From Saccharibacillus sp. JS10 (GTDB taxonomy: Bacteria > Bacillota > Bacilli > Paenibacillales > Paenibacillaceae), in the NCBI RefSeq assembly GCF_024436065.1, contig NZ_JANFNS010000004.1, positions 429,266 through 493,265 on the forward strand: a stretch of 64,000 nucleotides of DNA, in the 5' to 3' direction. Under the pieces are notes generated by a model, which searched no databases, was not told the origin of the DNA, and saw only the letters and a program-made list of their open reading frames with translations. Position numbers and translations under genes: made by a program. This document shows, piece by piece, positions 35,216 to 44,770 of this stretch. Each line of letters begins with the position of its first letter. Within the stretch, counting starts at the first letter, position 1.

Positions 35216-38200
35216 GTGGGTAAACAAAGCATTAAGTCTCTGTTGAGCTTAATGGTGGCAGTCGCATTGATCTTTACGTTGATTCCGGTGTATCCGGCAT
35301 CCGCTGCAGGTGGGACTTTGAAAATTACGAATTTGAGTACCAACTCAAATGCTCCAACCAACAGCGCAAGCGGTAAAGTCGACATCATCGGTACATTCCA
35401 AGACGTTAATACTTCTACGATCACGTATGTGATTGAATCTATGGTTGGAAGTTCGGTTGTCGGCTCAAGCAGCGGCGGCGATCGTCAGCCTGATACAAGC
35501 GATAACAAAACTTTTAAGTTTTATCAAGTAAATATGAAGTCGGGTCTGAACCGGATTACGGTTAAAGCGACTTCGACAACAGGGCAAGAAATCACGACGC
35601 AAGCTTATGTATCCTTTGTCGATGCACCGAACTTGTCGTCGGTTAAAGTCGGAGCCGAAGAAACGATGGAAAATCAACCTTTTGTGGTTTCTTCTCAGAC
35701 TCCTTCAATCACCGTTGAAGCTCCGAATGCAGTAGATGTGCTTCTTAACGGTAACCCAATGTTTAGCGGTGGTGCCGGAACATTCTATGCAACGCCTACG
35801 CTGGTACAAGGCTCGAACAAATTGACGTTTGAAGTGAAATCCGCAACCTCTTCGTATGCAGAGACGCGTACACTGGTGTATTACGACGGTAACGCACAGG
35901 TCTACAATACGAAAATCGGCGGCACCGATATTGAACCTAATGCAACAGTAGAAGGCGCGCCTTCTGGACAAATTTCAGGCGATGTCGTTATCGCGATGCC
36001 AGCAAGCGGTACAGCAGCTAATACACTGACAGGTAAAATTACCTTCACGAAATTAGTAGGAAATACACCGACTGTCTACACAAACTTCAATGATGCAGAT
36101 ATTACGTTGACGAAGAAAGACACAATCGGTACTTCGCTGGTAGTGTATGGTTTCCGTACAGCATCTAGCGTTCCGACACTGGATTCCGGTTCGTACCAAA
36201 TCGATCTGCGTGTCAACGGTCAACAACGTGCAACAGTAGGATTCAAAGTACGCGGAGCAAATGATCCTCATATCAAAGACGTGTATCAATTGTATGGCGT
36301 AAACAGCACGACAACGAATGTTACTTCTTATAGTAGTAAAACAGATTTCGAAGCAGGTACAGCTCCTTATGTATCGGTTCCTGAACTTCCACTATGGATT
36401 GCCGTCGATACAGGAAATACAGCCACAGTGAACATTTTGGTAGATGGTCAAGCGCTGGCTGCTTCAGATTACACAGCTTTTACAGACTCAAGCGGCACAG
36501 GCTATAACATCTACAAAATCAACAAACTCAAAAGCGGACGCCAAACGTTGACGTTCGAGTACGGTAGCGATTCGGTGGCGGTACCAATCAACTATCAGTC
36601 AGCTCCTTATATTCAAGTAAGCAACCTTTATAACGAGCAAGTCTTTACCGATGCAAATGCCATTACAATGGTTCAAGGTCGTTTGGTCAACTTTACGGCA
36701 GCAACCAACAATATTACGGTTCAATATAGCGGTCGTACAACAACGGTCACTTCGACAGACGGAACGTTCTCATTGAACACGGCGACATTCCCAATGACTT
36801 TAACACCGGGCGTGAATACGCTGGTCTTGTCGGGAACAACGAATGGCAAAAAAGTCTCGACGACACTCAATTTGTATCTGATCGAAAACGACAGTATTCA
36901 GATTGACAATTTCCATCCGCTTCCGGTGAACTCATTGGTTCAAGACAATGGACTGTTTGTGCCAGGTCAAAATGATCAGTATACAACCAACGAATTGTCG
37001 ATGGATGTAGAGTTCTCGATTACCCCGGCAGATACAGCGGATGAAATCATCATTCGTTTAGATGGTAATAAAAAAGAAACGCGTTTGACACGCGGAGCTG
37101 GTATTGCTTGGGTCCCAGCATCAGGCGAACTACAAGTTGGAGCGAAAGCAGGCACAGTGAACGGTTTTATCATCGAAGATCTGGCTTTGCCAACAACAGG
37201 CGATCTGAAAGTAACCGTCTATGTACGTAAAGGCACTTCAACAGTCTCCAAGACGCTGACCGTAACTCGTGAGTTGCGTCCGTACACAATTTTGTCTCCA
37301 AAATTGCCGAATGAAAGTGTTATTACGCAAAACTTCTTGGATGTAAGTATTCAAGCTGAAGGTGCTTCGAGCGTTGTAGTCGGCAAGCAAGTGCTGGACA
37401 AAGGCGACAAAGATATTTTCCGTGGTCGTCTGTCGGGCTTGAAAGCCGGTAAAAACACAATCAAGTTCACGGTAACAACAGGAACGAAGAAAACGAATGG
37501 TACGTTCGACGTAAACTACTCAGCAGAAACTGTTCAAGGTGCGCAATATGTAACGACAATGCCATCAGGCGGCAAACTCAAGTTGTTCAAAGGCGATCTG
37601 CAAATTGCGTTGCCGAAAGGAACATTGCTGAGAGAAATCAACCCGACTCCAGGTAGCCAATCCCCAACAATCAGCTTGTTCGACAAGCAAGAATTGCTGG
37701 CGGGTATCGCAAGCCCTGTAGATGGAAGAACATTGAAAGTGTTTAACCAAGTCGGAATCAGTGACGGTCAAGGCGGTTATCGCGATGGTCAACTGAAATT
37801 GCTGGAATCAAACGGTACGATGGTAAGCCGCGTTATTCCTAAGCCACACTTTGGATATGCGTCCGACTTGTACTGGCTGGATGCAGGTTACTTTGATGCA
37901 ACGGCTACAAGCGATAATTACAAAACAGTTCTGGGCAACCAACCTTATGCAGCTCCGGGCTTCGAAAGCCGTTCAGCAAAACAATGGTTGGAACCAACTC
38001 AGACCGGTACAATCACAATCAAGTACGATCCAAAACTCGTTGATGCTTCGGCAGGTAACTTGGGTATTTGGAGATTGAACGGTAACGAATGGGTCAACCT
38101 CGGAGGAACCGTTAACAAGTCGGGCAAAACAGTAACAGCACCGTTCGACGGATTTGGTTACTACGCGGTATTCGGTCTTCGTTATAGCTACGGAGATGTG

Positions 38201-38794
38201 ATTGCCCAAGCCGATCTGCGCGAAGATGTTGAAATGATGTTGTCCCGTGGCGTAATGAAATCAAAAGACGCGAACGAATTTGGCGTCAATGAAGTCATTA
38301 CTCGCGGCGAATTTGCAACAATGATGGTCAAAATGCTGAATATCCCTCTCGATTACGATGAAGATATTACAAAACGTACGTTCGACGATGTAGGCCCGGT
38401 GACGAATCAATATATGGATTACCGCTATATCGAGACAGCTGTACGTAAAGGGATTATCCGGGGTACAGGTCCTCGCGTATTCATGCCATACAACACGCTG
38501 AGTCGTGAAGATGCAGCGGTAATGATTGCAAGAGCGATGAACTTGAAGCTTACGGATAACACCAAAGCCAAAGCGAACCTGGAAAAGACATTTACAGATT
38601 CTGGCTCGATTAATGGCAGTTATGCAGGAGCAGTCTTAGCTGTAACCAAAGGCAAGCTCATGGACGGCAAAGCGAATAAGTTGGTTGAAGGGGAAAAGAA
38701 AGCAACGATGCGTTTTGACCCTAAAGCCACGTTCACTCGCGCCGAAGCTGCAGATATTGCAGTGAAGATCATGACGAAGATGAAGACTCTCTAA
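35216..38794 (+). CDS. Secreted SLH-domain surface protein
   Basis: A 1192-residue exported protein anchored by C-terminal SLH domains. From GTG 35216 (8 nt after AAAGGAGA) the N-terminus is a classic signal peptide: KQSIK, hydrophobic core, cleavage near YPASAA-GG (about residue 32). The body (about 35-1000) is Thr/Ser/Gly-rich beta-sandwich sequence with repeated Ig-like units. The last ~180 residues hold three SLH units, marked ITRGEFATMM, LSREDAAVMIARA and FTRAEAADIAVKI. A second start, TTG 35153 with GAGGGAG, is in frame and would add a hydrophilic 21-residue extension. The SLH domains should bind pyruvylated wall polymer made by the csaB cluster just upstream. Exact function unknown. 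Confidence 0.85.
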   Translation: MGKQSIKSLLSLMVAVALIFTLIPVYPASAAGGTLKITNLSTNSNAPTNSASGKVDIIGTFQDVNTSTITYVIESMVGSSVVGSSSGGDRQPDTSDNKTFKFYQVNMKSGLNRITVKATSTTGQEITTQAYVSFVDAPNLSSVKVGAEETMENQPFVVSSQTPSITVEAPNAVDVLLNGNPMFSGGAGTFYATPTLVQGSNKLTFEVKSATSSYAETRTLVYYDGNAQVYNTKIGGTDIEPNATVEGAPSGQISGDVVIAMPASGTAANTLTGKITFTKLVGNTPTVYTNFNDADITLTKKDTIGTSLVVYGFRTASSVPTLDSGSYQIDLRVNGQQRATVGFKVRGANDPHIKDVYQLYGVNSTTTNVTSYSSKTDFEAGTAPYVSVPELPLWIAVDTGNTATVNILVDGQALAASDYTAFTDSSGTGYNIYKINKLKSGRQTLTFEYGSDSVAVPINYQSAPYIQVSNLYNEQVFTDANAITMVQGRLVNFTAATNNITVQYSGRTTTVTSTDGTFSLNTATFPMTLTPGVNTLVLSGTTNGKKVSTTLNLYLIENDSIQIDNFHPLPVNSLVQDNGLFVPGQNDQYTTNELSMDVEFSITPADTADEIIIRLDGNKKETRLTRGAGIAWVPASGELQVGAKAGTVNGFIIEDLALPTTGDLKVTVYVRKGTSTVSKTLTVTRELRPYTILSPKLPNESVITQNFLDVSIQAEGASSVVVGKQVLDKGDKDIFRGRLSGLKAGKNTIKFTVTTGTKKTNGTFDVNYSAETVQGAQYVTTMPSGGKLKLFKGDLQIALPKGTLLREINPTPGSQSPTISLFDKQELLAGIASPVDGRTLKVFNQVGISDGQGGYRDGQLKLLESNGTMVSRVIPKPHFGYASDLYWLDAGYFDATATSDNYKTVLGNQPYAAPGFESRSAKQWLEPTQTGTITIKYDPKLVDASAGNLGIWRLNGNEWVNLGGTVNKSGKTVTAPFDGFGYYAVFGLRYSYGDVIAQADLREDVEMMLSRGVMKSKDANEFGVNEVITRGEFATMMVKMLNIPLDYDEDITKRTFDDVGPVTNQYMDYRYIETAVRKGIIRGTGPRVFMPYNTLSREDAAVMIARAMNLKLTDNTKAKANLEKTFTDSGSINGSYAGAVLAVTKGKLMDGKANKLVEGEKKATMRFDPKATFTRAEAADIAVKIMTKMKTL

Positions 38795-38818
38795 TAAAAA
38801 GTGCAACTTAATCTTGTG

Positions 38819-38860
38819 GCAAAGCGTCTCTATTTAATAGAAGACGCTTTGCTTTTTTTA
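38819..38860 (+). terminator. Terminator after the SLH protein gene
   Basis: GCAAAGCGTCT (38819-38829) pairs with AGACGCTTTGC (38842-38852), followed by TTTTTTT. Confidence 0.9.
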
Positions 38861-38911
38861 TGAAAAAACGAAGGTTATCCAAATTTCAGGAAAATTGCCC
38901 AAAATCGTTTT

Positions 38912-38940
38912 TTGTAATTTCAAGCGTTTTACGTTAGAAT
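38912..38940 (+). promoter_or_regulatory. Sigma-A promoter for the small hypothetical gene
   Basis: TTGTAA (38912-38917), 17-nt spacer, TAGAAT (38935-38940), 41 nt before the start codon. Confidence 0.6.
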
Positions 38941-38981
38941 AGCGAATAACTATACTTTCTGTGAAGGTGGATACACGTACA

Positions 38982-39323
38982 ATGAAACCAATCAAGTCGA
39001 AAGCGCAAATCGATTATATGAAAGCTAAAACAAAGTTCGAAGAGCGTGCCAAAGTCTTGGAAGCTCGCGTCGAGCAAGAGCAAAAAGATCAAGCCGTTGA
39101 ACAAGAATTGATGGAAAAGCTTGTTGTGGAAACAGGATTCCACGAAGCATTCAATGATCTTGCAGAAGCAGAGAACGAACTGATCTCTTGGTCGCACGCA
39201 ACGATCAAGCACGACAAGACTTACAAAGACAACAAAAAGCCAATCGACGATATGTATGAGAAATTGGATACCGATCCGCAAATGCGTGCACGTATTATTC
39301 AATTAGCTTTGCGTATTCGTTAA
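38982..39323 (+). CDS. Hypothetical charged, helical cytoplasmic protein
   Basis: A 113-residue protein with no signal or membrane segment. It is rich in Lys, Glu, Gln and Ala and looks almost entirely helical (KAKTKFEERAKVLEARVEQEQKD... has coiled-coil character). I do not recognise the family. ATG 38982 follows GAAGGTGG by about 10 nt; a GTG at 38961 is in frame but would overlap that ribosome-binding site. It has its own promoter and terminator between two S-layer-type genes, so it is probably a real monocistronic gene. A link to surface biogenesis is only positional. Confidence 0.7.
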   Translation: MKPIKSKAQIDYMKAKTKFEERAKVLEARVEQEQKDQAVEQELMEKLVVETGFHEAFNDLAEAENELISWSHATIKHDKTYKDNKKPIDDMYEKLDTDPQMRARIIQLALRIR

Positions 39324-39363
39324 GAGCAATTGTTACTTCTTATTCATACAATAGAAGAAATTC

Positions 39364-39392
39364 AAAAAAAGCACCGAAATTTGGTGCTTTTT
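39364..39392 (+). terminator. Terminator after the small hypothetical gene
   Basis: AAAAGCACC (ending 39375) pairs with GGTGCTTTT (39383-39391), loop GAAATTT, with A-run and T-run flanks, so possibly bidirectional. Confidence 0.88.
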
Positions 39393-39613
39393 GCGTTTAC
39401 GGATTCAAAAGTCGGTTTAAGTAGAAGAGTAGGCGTTTGGCTATATCGAAGAAAGCTTAAAAAAAGTTAAAAAACTTTTTTAAAAAGCCGCAACTTTTTT
39501 ATAACCTTGTGCGTCTAAGATATTGAGTGTCGAAACAAGGCAGTAACAACCCCTGATTTTCCAGTCTTTGGACGTAAAACCGTAAAGTTGTATGAAAAAC
39601 TATGAAATTAGGC

Positions 39614-39642
39614 TTTACGGAGGTTAGCGACCAATGTATAAT
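39614..39642 (+). promoter_or_regulatory. Sigma-A promoter of the S-layer protein gene
   Basis: TTTACG (39614-39619), exactly 17 nt, perfect TATAAT (39637-39642). The predicted start near 39649 gives a leader of about 209 nt. Confidence 0.7.
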
Positions 39643-39669
39643 ACGGAAAGCGGGATTGGGCGTCCTATG

Positions 39670-39683
39670 TTTTAGCGCTTACT
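39670..39683 (-). promoter_or_regulatory. Possible CcpA cre-like site in the S-layer leader
   Basis: Minus-strand AGTAAGCGCTAAAA matches about 12 of 14 positions of the cre consensus and lies about 20 nt after the predicted start site, a position where roadblock repression occurs. Shares AGCGCTTAC with 21966-21979. Weak alone. Confidence 0.25.
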
Positions 39684-39857
39684 TATCTAACATCATTGTT
39701 TATAAGTTTCTGTGATACCCGTCACAGACCTGATTTATACTTACCTGCTCGACTCTGGAAAGGGGGTGCAATCAGCTTAATGAGTAACATGAGCGAATGC
39801 GAACCAACTACAGACAAAAAAAACACATTTTCACTCCAAGGAGGAGAACAAAAAGGT

Positions 39858-42800
39858 ATGAAGAAAATTGTATCCCTGGCCCTCTCCACGGCTATGGCTC
39901 TCTCGATGTTCGCTTCGGTAAGTTCCGCAGCAACAATGACTACGCAACAAAAGTATGACGCACTGGTTGCTCAAGGTATCTTCGAAGGTTACCCAGATGG
40001 TTCTGCTAACCTGAACAAAGAAATGACTCGCGCAGAATTCGCAAAAGTTATCGCTTTGTTGACTGGTTTGGATACTTCCGCAACTGGAACGACAACTTAC
40101 CAAGACAAAAACTATGCGAACGCTTGGTACAAACCATTCGTTGAAGCTGTAACTAAAGCTGGTTACATGCAAGGTACAACTACTGGTGCTAAAAAACTGT
40201 TCAACCCGAACGGTAAAGTAACAGTACAAGAAATGGCAGCTACATTGGTACGCGCAGCTGATCTGGATATCCCAACTACGGGTATCAACAACAGCGCTTC
40301 TGCATGGGCTAAAGGCGAAGTACAAGCAGCGATCAACGCTGGTCTGGTTCCTAACACTGCTAACTTCATGGCAGCTGGAACACGCGGACTGTTGGTTGAC
40401 ACAGCTTACACTTACCAAACAGCAATCGTTAAACCTGCTGTAACTTCTTACGAAGTAACAGACAACGGTGCAACTGTAGTCTTCACACTGGCTAACGGTG
40501 AGAAAGTAACAGTTAAACCTACTACTGCTCTTAAGCCGAACGTTGCAACTACTGTAACTTTCACTTACGACGGTAAAGAGTACAGCGAAAGCGTAACTTG
40601 GACTGTAACAAGTGCAACTGCAGCAACTGCAGCAGCAGCTACAAACCTTAAAGAAGTTGAAGTTACTTTCAACGGCGACGTTAACGCTGCAACTGCAGAA
40701 GACGCTAGCAAGTACACAATCACTTCCCTGGGTTCGACAGCAATCAAATCGGCTAAGCTTCTGGAAAATGGAAACACAGTTCGCCTGACTCTTAGAGACG
40801 GTCAAACTTTCCAAAACCAAGAAGATTATACAGTCACTGTTACTGGCGTAACTGCTGGTACAACTACACTGCCAACAGCATCGTTGAGCTTCCGTCCACT
40901 GGATAACGTATTGCCTACAGTAACTGCTGTAACAGGTCTGGGTACTAAAGCTGTTAAAGTAACCTTCTCTGAGCCAGTTCGTACTGTTAATGCTAACAAC
41001 TTCCGCGTGAATGACGCTGCTTTCGTAGGATCGGTAACACTGAGCGAAGACAGCCGTGAAGCTATCCTCCGTCCATTCACTGCATTCCCTGTTGGAACGC
41101 ACACACTTACTTCTTCGCTGGTTGAAGACTTTAACGGTCTGAAATCTTTGAGCGGAAGCAACCAATTCACAGTAGCTGTTGATACAACTCCTCCGACTGT
41201 AACGGACATCTCCGCTACTCTGGAAAGAGCGGTAGTAACATTCAGCGAAGAAATCGACCCTACAACGGTTGCAACTTCGGACTTCTACTGGTTGAACGGA
41301 ACGACTAAAAACTATCCTTCCGAAGTAAACTGGTTGGCTGGTAACAAATACGAGCTGATCTTCACAGGTACTAGCGTACTGCCAGCTTACACAACTAACC
41401 TGTTCGTAGATTCGGTTAACGACTACACAGGTAATGCTAACACTGTTAAGCAGTACCCAGTTACTGCAACTGTAGACCAAACTCGTCCTACAGTAACAGA
41501 CGTTACATTCAACAAAACAACTACTAGCACAGCAACTGCTGGAACTGTAACTGTTCGTTTTGACCGTAACGTAACGTTCACAACTAGCAACTTCACAGTA
41601 ACTGATGCTGCTGGTAACTCTGAAGCAGTAGCAAGTGTTTCGGGATCGGGTACAAGAACTGCGGTTCTGACATTCGCAACAGCACTTCCTGCTGACAGCT
41701 ACTCCTTGGCAATTTCGGGCGTTCGTGACACTACTGTCCTGACTAACGCAATTGAGCCAGTAACTAAGCCATTCTCTGTAGGCGATACTACAGCTCCTAC
41801 AGTATTGTCTGACGCGATTGCTAACGTAGACAACAGAACGATTACTTTAGCGTTCAGCGAAGCTATGGATCCTGCTAAATTGCAATCGACTTCGAATTAC
41901 TTGATTCTGTACAAAGGTACACAAATGCGCTTGCCAAGCAATTCGCAAGTACGCGTAGCTAACAATTATAAGAGTGTAGTAATTACTCTTCCTTCAACAA
42001 TTAACGATGCACCAACAGTTGTTACAGATGTAACTAAGATTACTCCACTCGATTTGACAGACGTAGCTGGCAATACTCTGAGTGGTATCGGTCAAGCTAT
42101 CGATGTAGTTGTTGGAACTAAAGCTGAAATCGAAAGTGCACAACTTACAGCTCCTAATAAAGTTGTGGTAACATTCGACCAAGCTATCGAAAGTGCTCGT
42201 GCAGCAGACTTCCAACTGTCGACTGGCGCAGTTCAAAGCGTATCGATTGATGGACAAAAAGTAACATTAACAACTACTGGTGTTACAGGAACTACACCAA
42301 ACGGTTTGAAAGTTAATGTAATCAATGCTGACAACCAAATTAGAACTGTAGCAGGAAACGGTGTTACACCTACTGCTGCAACAAATGTGACTGATGCAGT
42401 AGCACCTACTGTAAGTGCAACAGGCAACCTTTCCTTCAACAACAATGTAATCTTGTTGCCATTCAGCGAAGCTCTGGATACTGATAATGTTGGAGCATGG
42501 GCTGGCGACTTGGTTGTTACAGATCGTACAACTGGTAACACAGTACCAACAACTTCTTACGCAACAACTTATGATGCTGATGCACAAGCAATCAGAATCA
42601 CTTTGAATGGTACAGTTAACAGCTTGTACAGCGTAAAAGTACGTGCTGGTAATACAACAATTACAGACGTAGCAGGAAACAAAGCTGCTGAGTCTAGCAC
42701 TTACACTACTGTTTCTCGTGTGCCTGTGGCAGCTCCAACTGTTAGTATCGGTGCAACTACTCCTACTGACAATAGCTTCAATAACACAGGAGATGTCACT

Positions 42801-43271
42801 GTAACCGGAGAAGCTACTTCTGGCGCAACTGTGACAGTTACAGCTACAGCTAATGGTGCAACTGCTCCAGCTAAAACTCAAACTGTAACAGCAGCAAACG
42901 GTGTATTCACAACAACATTGACTGATCTCGCTGACGAAGAATATGTGATTTCAGCGGTAGCTAGCAACGTTGGCGGTACCTCTACTCCAGACAACGTAAC
43001 TGTAACTGTAGATACAGCTAACCCAGCAGTTGCTACTAACTTGGCTGCGAGTTCTACAACAGATACTGTTGCTGGTACAGCTGAAGTAAATGCTCAAATC
43101 ATTGTACGTAATCAAAATGGCACAGAAGTGGGAACACTTGCTTCTGTACCAGCTGGTGGTAACTTTACTGTAAATGTAGCTGGCGGAATCACAGCTGGTG
43201 AATCTTACTTAGTAGTTGTAAGAGACCGTGCAGGTAACTCTTCTAACCCAGCTGCTGTAATCGCTCAATAA
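39858..43271 (+). CDS. Probable major S-layer protein with N-terminal SLH domains
   Basis: A 1137-residue exported protein. The signal peptide MKKIVSLALSTAMALSMF... is cleaved near VSSAA (about 25). Three SLH units (about 30-190) carry TRAE (in MTRAEFAKV), TVQE (in VTVQEMAATLVRA) and a degenerate GTRG, the motifs that contact pyruvylated polymer. The rest (about 200-1137) is Thr/Ala/Val-rich with several Ig-like units, most starting near PTV-x-D/A-x(n)-VTFSE. Codon use in the first two thirds is extremely biased (AAC, GGT, CTG, ACT), a mark of very high expression; a long leader and strong promoter agree. Start ATG 39858 follows AAGGAGGAG; an in-frame ATG at 39780 after AAAGGGGG may also be used. 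Confidence 0.88.
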   Translation: MKKIVSLALSTAMALSMFASVSSAATMTTQQKYDALVAQGIFEGYPDGSANLNKEMTRAEFAKVIALLTGLDTSATGTTTYQDKNYANAWYKPFVEAVTKAGYMQGTTTGAKKLFNPNGKVTVQEMAATLVRAADLDIPTTGINNSASAWAKGEVQAAINAGLVPNTANFMAAGTRGLLVDTAYTYQTAIVKPAVTSYEVTDNGATVVFTLANGEKVTVKPTTALKPNVATTVTFTYDGKEYSESVTWTVTSATAATAAAATNLKEVEVTFNGDVNAATAEDASKYTITSLGSTAIKSAKLLENGNTVRLTLRDGQTFQNQEDYTVTVTGVTAGTTTLPTASLSFRPLDNVLPTVTAVTGLGTKAVKVTFSEPVRTVNANNFRVNDAAFVGSVTLSEDSREAILRPFTAFPVGTHTLTSSLVEDFNGLKSLSGSNQFTVAVDTTPPTVTDISATLERAVVTFSEEIDPTTVATSDFYWLNGTTKNYPSEVNWLAGNKYELIFTGTSVLPAYTTNLFVDSVNDYTGNANTVKQYPVTATVDQTRPTVTDVTFNKTTTSTATAGTVTVRFDRNVTFTTSNFTVTDAAGNSEAVASVSGSGTRTAVLTFATALPADSYSLAISGVRDTTVLTNAIEPVTKPFSVGDTTAPTVLSDAIANVDNRTITLAFSEAMDPAKLQSTSNYLILYKGTQMRLPSNSQVRVANNYKSVVITLPSTINDAPTVVTDVTKITPLDLTDVAGNTLSGIGQAIDVVVGTKAEIESAQLTAPNKVVVTFDQAIESARAADFQLSTGAVQSVSIDGQKVTLTTTGVTGTTPNGLKVNVINADNQIRTVAGNGVTPTAATNVTDAVAPTVSATGNLSFNNNVILLPFSEALDTDNVGAWAGDLVVTDRTTGNTVPTTSYATTYDADAQAIRITLNGTVNSLYSVKVRAGNTTITDVAGNKAAESSTYTTVSRVPVAAPTVSIGATTPTDNSFNNTGDVTVTGEATSGATVTVTATANGATAPAKTQTVTAANGVFTTTLTDLADEEYVISAVASNVGGTSTPDNVTVTVDTANPAVATNLAASSTTDTVAGTAEVNAQIIVRNQNGTEVGTLASVPAGGNFTVNVAGGITAGESYLVVVRDRAGNSSNPAAVIAQ

Positions 43272-43288
43272 TAATCAAATCTTTCCTT

Positions 43289-43325
43289 GAAAAGCTCCGG
43301 CACATGCCGGAGCTTTTCTTTTTGT
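43289..43325 (+). terminator. Terminator after the S-layer gene
   Basis: AAAAGCTCCGGCA (43290-43302) pairs with TGCCGGAGCTTTT (43305-43317), followed by CTTTTTG. Confidence 0.88.
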
Positions 43326-43354
43326 TTGACACCCCAACCCCAATCAGTTACCAT
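43326..43354 (+). promoter_or_regulatory. Sigma-A promoter of metK
   Basis: Perfect TTGACA (43326-43331), 17 nt, TACCAT (43349-43354). The leader of about 90 nt shows no S-box elements. Confidence 0.55.
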
Positions 43355-43452
43355 TACAGTCGAGGATGAAATCATCAACCTTTCCTATCGGGATAAGGTT
43401 CGTTTTGGTTATACGGGACTATTTTAGGTAAGAATCAAGGAGGTACACGCTT

Positions 43453-44655
43453 ATGTCGCTTCAAGGACGGCGTTTATTTACGTCTGAATCGGTAACGGAA
43501 GGTCATCCAGATAAGATCTGCGATCAGATCTCCGATGCGGTATTGGATGCTTTTTTAGCAAATGATCCGAATGCACGGGTTGCTTGCGAAGTCGCGGTCG
43601 CTACGGGACTTGTGCTTGTAATCGGTGAAATCAGTACAAAATCCGAGTATGTCGATATTCCTTCGATCGTACGTAATACGATCAAAGACATCGGGTATAC
43701 CCGTGCAAAATACGGCTTCGACTACAATACTTGCGCCGTGCTGACTTCGATCAATGAACAATCAGCAGATATCGCGCAAGGCGTTAACTCCGCATTGGAG
43801 ACACGCGATCCTGAGCAAATGAAATTGGAAACGGAAAATATCGGTGCAGGCGACCAGGGACTCATGTTCGGATTCGCTTCGAACGAGACGCCGGAACTGA
43901 TGCCGCTTCCGATTGCTTTGTCTCACCGTATTGCGCGTCGCCTTGCTGAAGTACGCAAAGACGGCACGCTGGATTACTTGCGTCCAGACGGAAAAACGCA
44001 AGTGACGATCGAATACGATGGCGACAAGCCGGTTCGTGTCGATGCAATCGTAGTATCCACACAACATGCTGACGGTATCACTTTGGAGCAAATCCAAGAA
44101 GATATCAAAAAACATGTAATTTTGCCTGTCGTTCCAGCTGAATTGTTGGACGATGCGACGCAATATTTCATCAATCCTACAGGTCGCTTCGTAATCGGCG
44201 GACCACAAGGCGACGCGGGTCTAACGGGTCGTAAAATCATCGTCGACACGTATGGCGGTTATGCTCGCCACGGCGGCGGTGCTTTCTCTGGTAAAGATCC
44301 GACCAAAGTCGACCGCTCCGCTGCTTATGCTGCACGTTACGTAGCGAAAAACCTCGTAGCCGCAGGCTTGGCAGACAAATGCGAAATCCAATTGGCTTAC
44401 GCGATTGGCGTAGCCAACCCGGTATCGATCAGCGTAGATACGTATGGCACAGGCAAAGTCAGCGAAGAAGTTCTCGTAAAACTCATTCGCACCAACTTCG
44501 ACCTGCGCCCAACCGGCATCATTCGTATGCTCGATCTTCGTCGTCCGATCTACAAACAAACTGCGGCTTACGGACACTTCGGTCGTACCGACGTCGATCT
44601 CCCGTGGGAACGCACCGATAAAGTCGAAGATTTGAAAGCACAAGCTAACGCTTAA
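43453..44655 (+). CDS. metK: S-adenosylmethionine synthetase
   Basis: Makes SAM from methionine and ATP. The 400-residue protein has the N-terminal [25 protein letters not shown] (with catalytic His and Asp), the flexible-loop segment [15 protein letters not shown] (about 117-131), [20 protein letters not shown] and [27 protein letters not shown] (about 276-302). The ribosome-binding site is AAGGAGG. Monocistronic between its own promoter and terminator. The absence of a recognisable SAM riboswitch leader is unusual among Bacillales metK genes. Confidence 0.98.
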   Translation: MSLQGRRLFTSESVTEGHPDKICDQISDAVLDAFLANDPNARVACEVAVATGLVLVIGEISTKSEYVDIPSIVRNTIKDIGYTRAKYGFDYNTCAVLTSINEQSADIAQGVNSALETRDPEQMKLETENIGAGDQGLMFGFASNETPELMPLPIALSHRIARRLAEVRKDGTLDYLRPDGKTQVTIEYDGDKPVRVDAIVVSTQHADGITLEQIQEDIKKHVILPVVPAELLDDATQYFINPTGRFVIGGPQGDAGLTGRKIIVDTYGGYARHGGGAFSGKDPTKVDRSAAYAARYVAKNLVAAGLADKCEIQLAYAIGVANPVSISVDTYGTGKVSEEVLVKLIRTNFDLRPTGIIRMLDLRRPIYKQTAAYGHFGRTDVDLPWERTDKVEDLKAQANA

Positions 44656-44675
44656 GCACTTCATATTCTTCATAT

Positions 44676-44709
44676 AAAAAAGAGACCTTATTTAAGGTCT
44701 CTTTTTTTA
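44676..44709 (+). terminator. Terminator after metK
   Basis: AGAGACCTTA pairs with TAAGGTCTCT across a short loop, with AAAAAA and TTTTTTT flanks (44676-44709). Likely bidirectional. Confidence 0.9.
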
Positions 44710-44770
44710 TGTATTTTGTTTTTATCTTTTATCCTTTGATTTTATCTTTCCACCTTCCTCCACCATACCT

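Larger units (their letters stand above)
39393..39857 (+). other. Long upstream region and leader of the S-layer gene
   Basis: An AT-rich stretch (39450-39500) precedes a strong sigma-A promoter (39614-39642). The mRNA leader would be about 210 nt and includes a cre-like site (39670-39683), a hairpin TCTGTGA/TCACAGA (39709-39728), and two ribosome-binding sites with in-frame ATGs (39780 and 39858). Long stable leaders are typical of highly expressed S-layer genes. Confidence 0.6.

Noticed and set aside
39831..41480. 549-codon minus-strand open frame rich in Cys and Ser
   Set aside because: Antisense to the highly biased S-layer gene; composition is a reflection of AAC/GCT/ACT codons and it has no ribosome-binding site.
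43355..43452. SAM (S-box) riboswitch before metK
   Set aside because: The leader is only about 90 nt and lacks the conserved S-box helices and a terminator before the start codon.
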